Origin: Luteolibacter arcticus
Lineage (GTDB): Bacteria > Verrucomicrobiota > Verrucomicrobiia > Verrucomicrobiales > Akkermansiaceae
Length of the DNA stretch: 64,000 nucleotides
NCBI RefSeq assembly: GCF_025950235.1
Contig: NZ_JAPDDT010000007.1
Span: 186,001-250,000 of the forward strand
Direction of reading: 5' to 3'
Shown: one piece after another, positions 37,074 through 46,089 of the stretch
Layout: every line of letters starts with the position of its first letter
How positions within the stretch are numbered: the first letter of the stretch is position 1
The notes under the pieces: model-generated
What the model saw: only the letters and a program-made list of their open reading frames with translations
Databases searched by the model: none
What the model was told of the DNA's origin: nothing
Program-made: the position numbers and the translations under genes

Positions 37074-37964
37074 ATGAGCGATACGAAGAAGATAGAAGCC
37101 AAGGTAGCGTTCGGGATGTCCCGCTTGATGCTGCCGCTCGACCGGATCCTTCCGATCCGGCAGGTTGATACGACGGGAAAGAAGTTCGCTCGATACAGGT
37201 CGATCGTGCGATCGATTCCGGAGACGGGAATCATCGAGCCTTTGGTCGTGTACCCCCAGAAGGCAGCAAAAGGCTCCTACATCCTCCTGGACGGACATTA
37301 CCGGCTGGCAGCCTGCCGCGAGCTGGGAATCGCCGAAGTGGAGTGTATCGTAGCATCCGACGATGAGAGCTACACCTACAATGCCAAGGTCAACCGGCTG
37401 GCTCCAATCCAGGAACAGCGCATGATTCTGAAAGCGATTAAGAGCGGGGTGCCGGTTGAGCGCATCGCAGCCGCACTTAACAGGAACGAGGGAGATATCC
37501 GGGCGAGCCTGAAGATAACCGACGGTCTCTGCCAGGAGGTTGTGAACTTGCTGAAGGATAAGCAGCTCGCCCCCGGAACATTGAAGCTGTTGAAGCGCGT
37601 CGTTGCCAGCCGCCAAATCGAGATCGCCGAGCTACTCACTGCCGCCAACAACTACACTAAGCCCTACGCTGAGGCTCTGGTTCTGGGCACTCCGAAGGAA
37701 AAGCTTGTCGATAAATCAGCTCCAAAGCCACGGAAGATCAAACCGCAGGAACTCCACAGGATGGAGGTCGAGATGGAATCACTTCAAAAGGAATACAAAG
37801 TATGCGAGCAGACGTTCGCGGGGAACATGCTCCAGCTGACATTGTTTCGTGGGTTCCTGAAAAAGCTTCTCGCCAATCCTAAAGTTGAGCGATTCCTCAA
37901 GAACAGGCATGCGGGCCTGCACCAAGAGCTCTCCGAAATCGCTGCGAGCGAGACGATTTGCTGA
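37074..37964 (+). CDS. RepB-type ParB-like protein (RepB C-terminal domain)
   Basis: This 296-aa product has a ParB-like N-terminal domain with LLDGHYRLAACRELGIAEV, an HTH region (IKSGVPVERIAAALNRNEGD), and a helical C-terminus of the type annotated as plasmid-partitioning RepB C-terminal domain. It follows the first ParB gene by 4 bp; ATG 37044 would overlap it by 26 nt and is also possible. Recombinase plus two ParB-like genes without ParA form a recurring cassette, whose biological role is not established as far as I know. Confidence 0.75.
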   Translation: MSDTKKIEAKVAFGMSRLMLPLDRILPIRQVDTTGKKFARYRSIVRSIPETGIIEPLVVYPQKAAKGSYILLDGHYRLAACRELGIAEVECIVASDDESYTYNAKVNRLAPIQEQRMILKAIKSGVPVERIAAALNRNEGDIRASLKITDGLCQEVVNLLKDKQLAPGTLKLLKRVVASRQIEIAELLTAANNYTKPYAEALVLGTPKEKLVDKSAPKPRKIKPQELHRMEVEMESLQKEYKVCEQTFAGNMLQLTLFRGFLKKLLANPKVERFLKNRHAGLHQELSEIAASETIC

Positions 37965-38139
37965 CCGCGCGATAGCTCATTGAAACTACGGCGTGCCGCC
38001 TTTAACCGGGAAGGTTCCTGTCCTTCGCGCCGCGGAGCTGGATTGCAGTCGGTTCCACTCCGCCTTGAGTGGTTTGAGATCATAAGGAGGAGGGTCCGTG
38101 AAGCCAACGAGGAAGAGCATCGGATTTGAGGTTGATTTC

Positions 38140-39630
38140 TTATGCTTTCGAGGCCGACGGTTTGTTGTCCTGCCGTGCATCAATCAGAATCACTCCGGCT
38201 TCATCAGGGATCTTTAGCCTTTGGATGATTCGCTTCACGCTACTTTCTTCGTAGGCTTTAAAAAACATGATCACCTTGAACGACTGGGTTGTCTGGTTCG
38301 CCGTCTTGTAGATCTCGACTTGCTTTTCCAGATTTCGTTCAAGCTGCGAATTGCTCGCAAGCTTGAACTCCACGAGGGTCGAATCCTTGGCTCCTCGTGA
38401 AATCTTGAAATCGACAGGTCCGCGCCCATTGTTGACCTCGGCGTCGGCAGAACTTGGGGAACCTTCCCAGACCAGCTTGAAAAGGATTTGGAGATCCTTC
38501 TCCCGTTCGACGGCTTGGCCATTCACGTAGAAGAGTCGGTAGCCGTCCTGGTTCTCGATCACGTGCTTCAAGAATTCGATCTTGCGGCGTGTTTCTTCCA
38601 GCGTCGTTGATGGAGAACTGTAGAATTGCGATCGTTCGGCGATCAAGGACGCCAGCTTTCCAAGGTTCTCGATGAATCGATGCTCCGCCTCGGAGACCTT
38701 ACCTTTGCTTCGTTCGATCGCTTCTTCCCCTCGGTCTTCCTTGTCCTTGATGTAATGATCGATGATCTCCGGAAACCTCTTGAGCGTTCTCTCGATTGCT
38801 TCTCGTTCTTCCTTGGCGGTGTAGTCCTCAGGTAGAACTTTCATGAAGTATGCCTCAATCTGCGATCGAAGGGCTTCGTTCTCGACCGCATCCCGGATGC
38901 GGGGAAAGTCCTTCCGGAGGTCCTCCTTGTTAATCCAGATTTCGTCTTTAGTCAGGATGTCCTCAGGGGTGAGGAGGACGTAATCATCGACAAACCAAGG
39001 GAGATCGAATTCGCCGTCGATCCAGACCCCAGCCTGATAGTTGAACTCGACCCGAGGAATTCTGACGACTTTACGCTTCTCCTCCACGACGTGCTCCTTC
39101 GCAAACGTTTCCGTGTAGCGGAGCAGGAAGCCTTTGATGAGGTTCGTGGTGAAGTCGCTGATGTTGTCGCGGCCAACGCGATCCCGGATGAGGACGAGCT
39201 TTTCCAAATGAGATCCTTGGGTGACCTCTTCGGTGCCAAAGTCCTTGAAGAGCTTGCTCAAGTTTTGATCGAGCGCCCCGGCAAATTTCATGCCAAGCCC
39301 GGCTCCGCGGTTTCCGCTAAGGCAAAATCCAAGCCGGTTCTGATGAACTTCTTTGAAGCAATACCACGCCTTAAGAAGTCCCTTGTTCACCTGGCCTTGA
39401 ACCGACTTGTCGCGCAGGAACCTGAGGTATCTGACAATCTCGTCGTGAAGCTTTTGGTATTCCTCCTTGTCGCTGGTGAAGAGGAGGAACGGGTCGATGA
39501 ACAGCGGCAGATCGACGATTGGTGAAACATTGAAAGCCCCATAGTCCGCGAGCGTCTTCGGCAAAAGGTCGAAGAAGTCCGTGAAGTAGATTCTCGTCCT
39601 TGGGCTCTTTGGTGGGGCAATTGGTTTCAT
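38140..39630 (-). CDS. PD-(D/E)XK nuclease-like protein, 496 aa
   Basis: The C-terminus has GRGPVDFKISRG followed by STLVEFKLAS, i.e. D407, E421-x-K423, a complete PD-(D/E)XK core. The N-terminal 380 residues are mostly helical (YFTDFFDLLPKTLADYGAFN onward) with a Lys/Glu-rich coiled region around 270-340. I do not recognise a named family. It starts only 10 bp after the end of an hsdS fragment, so it was probably part of a type I R-M locus before DISARM came to lie beside it; it may alternatively serve DISARM as an extra nuclease. Confidence 0.7.
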   Translation of the reverse strand: MKPIAPPKSPRTRIYFTDFFDLLPKTLADYGAFNVSPIVDLPLFIDPFLLFTSDKEEYQKLHDEIVRYLRFLRDKSVQGQVNKGLLKAWYCFKEVHQNRLGFCLSGNRGAGLGMKFAGALDQNLSKLFKDFGTEEVTQGSHLEKLVLIRDRVGRDNISDFTTNLIKGFLLRYTETFAKEHVVEEKRKVVRIPRVEFNYQAGVWIDGEFDLPWFVDDYVLLTPEDILTKDEIWINKEDLRKDFPRIRDAVENEALRSQIEAYFMKVLPEDYTAKEEREAIERTLKRFPEIIDHYIKDKEDRGEEAIERSKGKVSEAEHRFIENLGKLASLIAERSQFYSSPSTTLEETRRKIEFLKHVIENQDGYRLFYVNGQAVEREKDLQILFKLVWEGSPSSADAEVNNGRGPVDFKISRGAKDSTLVEFKLASNSQLERNLEKQVEIYKTANQTTQSFKVIMFFKAYEESSVKRIIQRLKIPDEAGVILIDARQDNKPSASKA

Positions 39631-39640
39631 GGTGCTGGAT

Positions 39641-39978
39641 TCACAGGCTGCCTCGCAGCTTTCCGGTTAGAAGGCGCTGCATCAAGCTGCGCTTTTGCAG
39701 GCCGAGAGCATTGCGTTGGCGGCGGAGGAGCGCGAGCTCGTCAGCGGCAGTATCGAGAATTCGGGCGATCTGGTGTCGTTCTTCGATGGGCGGGCAGGGA
39801 AATGCGAACTCCGCAAGGTCTGAGAAATAGATGCGGATGCGGACGCTTCCGTGGCCACCTTTGGTGACGAACTATTGCCGAAGATGTAATGCCATGGGGT
39901 AAGGCACTCCATAAGGTCCTTGTCGCCATTCTTCTCGAAAAAGGAAAAGCCCTCGCACACATGGAAGACTGCTTTCAT
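39641..39978 (-). pseudogene. hsdS (type I restriction specificity subunit) C-terminal fragment
   Basis: In the minus-strand frame ending at 39641 the translation reads GGHGSVRIRIYFSDLAEF, FPCPPIEERHQIARILD and QKRSLMQRLLTGKL, the unmistakable C-terminal target-recognition/coiled-coil end of HsdS. About 20 codons upstream this frame has a TAG stop, and the ATG at 39978 (overlapping the drmC stop as ATGA) opens a different frame that does not join it. The gene is therefore a broken remnant. No hsdM or hsdR is present nearby. Confidence 0.75.
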
Positions 39979-40754
39979 GCCAATCTGGTCAGTTTCCCCT
40001 CTCGGATTAACGACTTGAAATAACCGCTCAGCTTTGTCGGCTCAAGTGAGCCCGAGAGTTCTACGCCCACTTCTATATTTCTCCTTTGCGCGGCTTCGGT
40101 GAAATTCGCGGACGTGATGAAACATCGCTCCTCGTCCGCAATGAGGAATTTTCCGTGCATGGAGGAACGCTCCGCCACCGTCAGGTGCAGCGAAGCCGGG
40201 CTGAAGTAGACTTTGGGTCTTTCAGGCCATGGCCAGTGCTTCCCGAAGAACTCGTTTCTGAATGAAGCGATGATTTCTTCTGAGAGGGTCGTGTCGCCGT
40301 ATCTCCTGGGGATATTGAGAATCAGGGTGACCTCTAAACCGTGATTCCGCTCCATTGCCTCATGAATTGGCGCAAGGATCTGGTCGCCTTGATAGAGGGC
40401 GAAGGTTGCGAGCATGAGCTCGCGCTTCGCGTGTTGGACAATTTCGATGAAACGCGATCCTGTACTGAGGATCTGTTCTCCGGGAATGGCCGGACCGGTG
40501 ATTACCAAGGTCTGAGCAAGCGCAAGGATCGTCGAATTGGCGCGAGTCTGCGACACAGCTTCAATGATTGCAGCCACCGCAGCAGCGGGGAAATCGCGCT
40601 CTTTCAGGAATTGATCAATGCGCGTGGACTGAGCCGTTGAGAGCCCTTGCTGAATAAGGCCCTCTGTGGTTACGCCATACTTGAGTGATCCATGTTGGAA
40701 GGCGGCATGGAGGTTCTGAAGCTGTGTAGGGCTGAGATCGATGAACGGATTCAT
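39975..40754 (-). CDS. drmC: DISARM phospholipase D-like protein DrmC
   Basis: This 259-aa protein carries one PLD/HKD motif, MHGKFLIADEERCFITSANF (H200, K202, D207), and is the size of DrmC. Its start overlaps the drmB stop by 4 nt (ATGA). DrmC is the third core gene of DISARM; it was reported as not strictly required for protection in some hosts. It may cut DNA or act as a phosphodiesterase. It is the last intact gene of the operon. Confidence 0.88.
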   Translation of the reverse strand: MNPFIDLSPTQLQNLHAAFQHGSLKYGVTTEGLIQQGLSTAQSTRIDQFLKERDFPAAAVAAIIEAVSQTRANSTILALAQTLVITGPAIPGEQILSTGSRFIEIVQHAKRELMLATFALYQGDQILAPIHEAMERNHGLEVTLILNIPRRYGDTTLSEEIIASFRNEFFGKHWPWPERPKVYFSPASLHLTVAERSSMHGKFLIADEERCFITSANFTEAAQRRNIEVGVELSGSLEPTKLSGYFKSLIREGKLTRLA

Positions 40755-42610
40755 GTTCCTGCCGTGGGGAAGAACTCGCTGCCCAGGCCTTCCAACGTGG
40801 GAATGACGAGAGCACGGTCGAGGTACTGATTCATCTGCTCACAGCAGGTTTCCGGTAAGTGGGTGCAGCAGTGACAGGCGCTGCCGAGTAGCCAATGACT
40901 CGGGTTGTTTCCGTCCGGTCTTGAGTGCGAGCAGACAGGATCGGCGGAACAGATCGAAGAGCTTTCCAGAGTGGCGTGAAAGATCCCACGGAGGCTCTTT
41001 GCCGCCTCGACCAAGCCGCCCAAAGTGCCCTCAGCATCCGATGTGCCGGTATAGAGCAGGATGCCGTAGTGGCCGACTGCTGGGTTGCAGTAGATACGTT
41101 CCTTGATGGAACTGGTAGGATAGCCACACTCTAGGGAAATCCGCTGAATCAGGAGGTGGGCGAACGTGTGGAGAAGGTAATACGCCGCTCCATGGAACTG
41201 GTTTGGGTCCCGTTGTTTTGCTTCGGCGTAAAGCGCGCTTCCGGATCGGAGGATCTCTGCGCGGTCCTGAACGGCGGGCTTCGCCATCCACTCGTCGATC
41301 TTCTCGGGACGAAAGTGCAGGAAGAATCCTTCTCCTCGGTTCTCGAACGCCGGTATGATGTTGATCTTATCCTTCGCCAACGGGGCTGGAGTGATGTTGA
41401 GATCCATATCCAGCTCGCCGTCCAAGCGTTTGCCGGGTGCTTCGAAACGGGTAAAGCCGACCTGCGCGACGACTTCCCTCAAGCGATCCACCAAGACGAC
41501 CTGCTGGAGACAATCCGCGAGCAAAGCGTCATCTTTCCACAGTTCGGGAGGCAGATGGCGGATAAGGAAGTCCCCGTCATGCTGGTCATTCTCTATGGGA
41601 TCAACGGGGCCGGTAAACGCTCCGAATTCCAGCGTCTTCGCACTGACGTCCTGTTGGGAGGTGTCGGTTCGCAGTGTTTGGAGAGCGTCGAAAACTTCTT
41701 CATTGGAGCGACCTCCCAAGCTCGCGTGAAGGGCTCCATTCAACTGCCTTGCCATGGCAAGAATCTCGATACTAGTGACGATCTGTAGGTCGCTTTCGAA
41801 CTTCCGGAGGACCGCGGCCAACGCAGACGATCTCTCGGGAATCGAGATGACGGAATAGAGCTGGGGGAAATACGCGTTGCTCGCGCTACGGACGAGGAGA
41901 CGAGAGGTCCGACCGCACTGTTCGCGGCTAAGGGGGCCGAGCCACGGTCGTCTTCCGCTGCAGTTCAAGAGCGAATGCTGATCCTTCTGTGCGGCGGCGA
42001 GCGTCCGAGCTTCACCGCATTCGCAACTGACCACGATGTCGGAGAGCGCTCCAGAGTTGCCTCGCTCCAGGAGGTACAAGCCCTGCATCGCTTTGGGACA
42101 ATTCCTCGCCGTTCTGTGGTGCACGAAGGCGAGCCAGTCGATGTCATCCACATGACCGCTTTCGCAAGCCCTTACGAATCGGATCGGCACCACCTTGTGC
42201 GTCTTGCCCTGGATGTCGCGATACTTTCCGTCCCTTTCCAGTAGATGCTTGCCCACCAGACGCCGAGCCTTCGCTCCGCCGTGATCTTCGATTTTCTGAA
42301 CTACATACCACTCGGGAAATTTCCATCCCGTGACCGCCGGTGTCAGCCCTTGGTATTGAAGCGATTCCCTCATGCGTGGCGGCCGGCGCAACTCCACATC
42401 AGGCAGCGTGTAGCTGAAAACCTCGTTGAGATACTCGGCCACTCGCCGGCTCAAACGCGGTTCCCGGATCAAGTGGTCGGCGATCTGATCTTCGCGGTAG
42501 GTCCAATGGTCCGGCCCGCTGACGATGATTGCCGCATCCGGCAAGTCCACCATGGCACCAGTGCCGAACGTCGTGATCAGTTGGCTGGATCGGAGTTGCT
42601 GAATGGACAT
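40751..42610 (-). CDS. drmB: DISARM protein DrmB (DUF1998)
   Basis: This 619-aa protein begins MSIQQLRSSQLITTFGTGAM, the usual DrmB start, and ends in a DUF1998 domain with a Cys-rich stretch (LLGSACHCCTHLPETCCEQ) that probably binds zinc. DrmA and DrmB form a DNA-bound complex that recognises incoming DNA. It begins 5 bp downstream of drmA and overlaps drmC by 4 nt. Confidence 0.88.
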   Translation of the reverse strand: MSIQQLRSSQLITTFGTGAMVDLPDAAIIVSGPDHWTYREDQIADHLIREPRLSRRVAEYLNEVFSYTLPDVELRRPPRMRESLQYQGLTPAVTGWKFPEWYVVQKIEDHGGAKARRLVGKHLLERDGKYRDIQGKTHKVVPIRFVRACESGHVDDIDWLAFVHHRTARNCPKAMQGLYLLERGNSGALSDIVVSCECGEARTLAAAQKDQHSLLNCSGRRPWLGPLSREQCGRTSRLLVRSASNAYFPQLYSVISIPERSSALAAVLRKFESDLQIVTSIEILAMARQLNGALHASLGGRSNEEVFDALQTLRTDTSQQDVSAKTLEFGAFTGPVDPIENDQHDGDFLIRHLPPELWKDDALLADCLQQVVLVDRLREVVAQVGFTRFEAPGKRLDGELDMDLNITPAPLAKDKINIIPAFENRGEGFFLHFRPEKIDEWMAKPAVQDRAEILRSGSALYAEAKQRDPNQFHGAAYYLLHTFAHLLIQRISLECGYPTSSIKERIYCNPAVGHYGILLYTGTSDAEGTLGGLVEAAKSLRGIFHATLESSSICSADPVCSHSRPDGNNPSHWLLGSACHCCTHLPETCCEQMNQYLDRALVIPTLEGLGSEFFPTAGT

Positions 42611-42615
42611 TCTAA

Positions 42616-45600
42616 TCAGGCGCTGGGTTGGGAGGCTGGGAGGTGGAGTCCCCCTGTGATCTGTTCGTTGAGCTCCTTGATTGAGAGCTCCGTGCTGGTC
42701 TCCACGTCGCGCATCGAACGGTTCGCCCGGAATTTACGAAATTGATCCGGCAAGGTTTCGAGCGAGGTATCCAAGAAATCATGCAGTAAAGCAACGGCAC
42801 CACTCTGTCGGTCCTCCCGCTGATATTGGATGCTGGAATTTTGCTTGTTCTGCCACTCCAGAGCGATGGCTTTCCAATCATCCACCATCGCTCGGCAACG
42901 ATTTAGGACGTAGTGATACACTTCCGAGGTGGGCATTGAGGGCAACTCGTCCGGCCGGTGGTCGCGGGCACGTTCCGCCAAGAGCTGGCAAAAGTGTTCG
43001 AGGCGGGCGTTGAGGTCCGGCGTAAGGATTCGCTGTGCTCCTAGCGCGGGGGTCATGCTTTCGACAGCGTGGCGGATCATCCCAACCATCGTTGCGCCCA
43101 GCGCTCTATCGAGCGCTCGGGGTGAAAATGGCGTGACGCTGGTCGCCTCGACGGATCGATAGAACGACTGATGATACAGTTGGAACTGTTCGAAATGAGA
43201 ACGGTCCCGGGGCTTGTGGGGATTCAACAAGGTGATAACCAGCCCCGGCCGTGTGACCTCACGTCCGACTCGGCTGGTGGCCTGGATGTATTCCGAGCTG
43301 CCCTTCGGTTGTCCAAGGACGAGCATCAGACCGAGACGTGTGACATCCAGACCGACGGAAATCATGTTCGTCGCGAGCACCACGTCGCAGCCTTCTCCGG
43401 CGGCATGGGGTTTGCCCATTTTCTCCTTCGTCTCCGCGACCTCCTTGGTGGAAACCCGCGAAGTGAGTTCGCGAATCTGGCTCATATCGATGCTCCGATC
43501 CGTGAAAAGGTCCTCGGCTGGCTCCAGTCGACGTCGGTTCGCGAAGCGATCCAGTTGCATCAGAACTTCATCCTCCACAATGCGGCGGCTCCCCCCGAGT
43601 TCTCGCAGGCTATTAAAGTAGCCAAGCAACGTCATGTAGGGGTCCGCGCTGACTTTTGCCTCCGGATCGCTGCTAAAATACAAGGCCTGCGCCCGACTCA
43701 TGATTGCGAGTGAGACCCGAAGAAAGACCTTCTTAAGGCTGCGACCTTGCGCGGCGATTCCTAGATAGAGCCGGCCATTGGTTTTCTCCTTTGCTGGGTC
43801 GATCCCCACCGTCCGGGCAAAGAACGAGTCTTGCCGATGGATCCCGGGAGATGGAAAAATGCGCGTCGTCGGCCTACCAAAGAGGGCCTGGATTTGTCGG
43901 TTCGCCCGCCGCACCGTGGCGGTGGAGGCAATGATCTTCGGCACGCGGACTTTCTGGCCATCGATGGAATATCGCTCGCAGAGCTTCTCTATCGCCGTCT
44001 CATACACGCCAGCGATGGTGCCGAGCGGGCCGGAGATCAGGTGAAGCTCGTCTTGGATGATCAGGTCCGGCCCTGGCAGCACGTCTTCCATTTTTGTGCC
44101 TTTGCCGGCATCCATCGGACCGTAGAAACCGAGGGCATCATAGCGGTTTACGCGACCGAGCAAAGCTCCCGCACGGCCTTCCCAAGGCAAAGCGGCGAAC
44201 TTGTCCACGGTGGCGATTAGGAAACAGGGCAGACGGCGATAGATGGGTTCGTCCACGGTGAGAATCGGCAACCCTGTTGCCTGGGAGAAATCACACTCGT
44301 AGTTGTGACAAGTGACTTGGAGATTCGTGGGGGACGCCTCACTAGGCACCATCTTGAAGCTCCGATCATTGAAACGCTCACCGCACCATGGACAGCTTTC
44401 CAAAGGAATGGGCGCCGGATTGGCGCTGCTATTCTCCCGGAAGCGCTTGGTTTTGATGTAGGCAGTTTGATCCTGGCCTGGCCCCGTGTAACCGCGATGT
44501 CCCAGCCTGTTAGGTGTGGCTCCGGATCCCACCCAAAGACCGATCTCAAATGGCCACTCGCCGAGTGCGGCGGGATCCTTCCGCCGTTCGAGTTCAAGTG
44601 CGCAAATCAGCCCGGCGGCGCGGCCGAGCTGGTCGAGCGTGAGCAGGCGCAGCGTGTAGCGCATTAATACGCTGACCCCTGCGGAGCGGATGCCGGGATA
44701 CGTAAGCCGCCTATGCAGGAGCTGAAAGGCCGCCAGGCCCAGATACGCTTCGGTCTTTCCTCCGCCGGTGGGGAAGAACAGCAGCTCCACAAACCGCCGT
44801 TGATCGTTCTGTGGATCCGCAAGGCCCGGCAAATTCAACAGAATGAAAGCGAGCTGGAAAGGCCTCCACTGGATTTGATCCCGTGGCAGCTCCTTGAGAC
44901 GGCGCGCTGCCGCCTCCAACATGCAGTGGTTTGCCAGCGTGAAAGCGCGGAAGGCCTCCGCATTGGTTTCGAGCAGGGCTATGCCTTGCTCGATGCGATC
45001 CGCTGCCGAGCGCGCTTCATTGACGAGGTGCAGCGCTACATTCTTCCGCTTCTCTGATGGCAAAGTCGCAGCTTCCTGCTTCTGGCCGTCCAACCAGTTC
45101 CGGTATTGCTCAACTAGAGGGCGCAAGGCTCTTCCAAGTGCGGAGGCATCCGTGAAGGCGGCCAGCACTGCCATTCCGAACTCGACCTGCGGAATGTCAC
45201 TGGCAATCACGCGTTCCACTTCGTAGTGCGGTACCCAGCTTGTTTCCACACTTGTGACTGCCGCACCAGGGCGGCTGTCGTAAGCAACGCTGACACCGTG
45301 GCCGATTCCGTAATCCAGCACGTCGCGGAAATGAAGATCCGCCAGATCATGATCAGCGTCCGCATATTGGGCTGTCGCCAGCCCACGCAAATCCGGACGT
45401 CCCACCAAGCCCTGAGGGCAGCTTACCCGCAGCTTGGCTTGAAAGGCGCAACTGCGGTAGGAGTGATCCTTGTCTGCGACCCGGTGATTGACGAGAAACA
45501 CCGTCACCGCCCGGCAAGCAGGTGGCAGGCCGCCGTTTCCGTGCGCCGGACGGGAGATGCAGGACAGCATCATGCCACTGGCATCTCCTGACTTTACCCG

Positions 45601-46089
45601 GCTACCCGGAATCTCCAATGGGGTGGGTTCCGGACTTAAGGAATTCAAGGGAACAGGCAGTACTGCGGCTTTCGGTAGTCGCCGGTAGCCGTAGAGCTCC
45701 TTCGGCTCGTCCTTCTCGCCCTTCGTCAGGTATCGTTCCTCGATGTAATCTCCCCATTCCACCTGCACTTCGATTTCCACCGCCTCTGCTGGAACAATCA
45801 CCGTCAGCCCCATGGAAGACGGCAGGTAATTCCCGCCCGAAGCCGAGCGGTCCACCGGGGCGTTGTCGTCGAATCCGCCCAGCACAGGGGCCTCATCAAT
45901 TTCGTCCTGCACGGTGTCATCCAGCCTCGTTTCGAGATCGGCCTTCACCGGCACAAGAAATCCGGTGAGATACCACTGCGTTGGCGAATCGCTCAGAAGC
46001 TCCTTGGCACAGGCATGGCCGTTGCCGGGACCTATCAAATCGAGTTCCAGCGTTGCAGCGAGGTCAGTTCGGGTTTCGCGGGAGGTCAT
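42616..46089 (-). CDS. drmA: DISARM helicase DrmA
   Basis: This 1157-aa protein has helicase motif I FFPTGGGKTEAY (439-446), a DELH variant of motif II (LIIQDELHLISG, 680-683), a zinc-ribbon-like CPWCG...CHNYEC insert at 566-599, and C-terminal motif V/VI regions (ATNMISVGLDVTRLGLM and YIQATSRVGR). These match DrmA, the core DISARM helicase. Its start overlaps the preceding SMC-like ATPase by 4 nt, and drmB follows 5 bp after its stop. Confidence 0.9.
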   Translation of the reverse strand: MTSRETRTDLAATLELDLIGPGNGHACAKELLSDSPTQWYLTGFLVPVKADLETRLDDTVQDEIDEAPVLGGFDDNAPVDRSASGGNYLPSSMGLTVIVPAEAVEIEVQVEWGDYIEERYLTKGEKDEPKELYGYRRLPKAAVLPVPLNSLSPEPTPLEIPGSRVKSGDASGMMLSCISRPAHGNGGLPPACRAVTVFLVNHRVADKDHSYRSCAFQAKLRVSCPQGLVGRPDLRGLATAQYADADHDLADLHFRDVLDYGIGHGVSVAYDSRPGAAVTSVETSWVPHYEVERVIASDIPQVEFGMAVLAAFTDASALGRALRPLVEQYRNWLDGQKQEAATLPSEKRKNVALHLVNEARSAADRIEQGIALLETNAEAFRAFTLANHCMLEAAARRLKELPRDQIQWRPFQLAFILLNLPGLADPQNDQRRFVELLFFPTGGGKTEAYLGLAAFQLLHRRLTYPGIRSAGVSVLMRYTLRLLTLDQLGRAAGLICALELERRKDPAALGEWPFEIGLWVGSGATPNRLGHRGYTGPGQDQTAYIKTKRFRENSSANPAPIPLESCPWCGERFNDRSFKMVPSEASPTNLQVTCHNYECDFSQATGLPILTVDEPIYRRLPCFLIATVDKFAALPWEGRAGALLGRVNRYDALGFYGPMDAGKGTKMEDVLPGPDLIIQDELHLISGPLGTIAGVYETAIEKLCERYSIDGQKVRVPKIIASTATVRRANRQIQALFGRPTTRIFPSPGIHRQDSFFARTVGIDPAKEKTNGRLYLGIAAQGRSLKKVFLRVSLAIMSRAQALYFSSDPEAKVSADPYMTLLGYFNSLRELGGSRRIVEDEVLMQLDRFANRRRLEPAEDLFTDRSIDMSQIRELTSRVSTKEVAETKEKMGKPHAAGEGCDVVLATNMISVGLDVTRLGLMLVLGQPKGSSEYIQATSRVGREVTRPGLVITLLNPHKPRDRSHFEQFQLYHQSFYRSVEATSVTPFSPRALDRALGATMVGMIRHAVESMTPALGAQRILTPDLNARLEHFCQLLAERARDHRPDELPSMPTSEVYHYVLNRCRAMVDDWKAIALEWQNKQNSSIQYQREDRQSGAVALLHDFLDTSLETLPDQFRKFRANRSMRDVETSTELSIKELNEQITGGLHLPASQPSA

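Noticed and set aside
36197..37964. A plasmid partition locus
   Set aside because: There are ParB-type genes but no ParA and no replication gene, so the locus is not an ordinary partition system.
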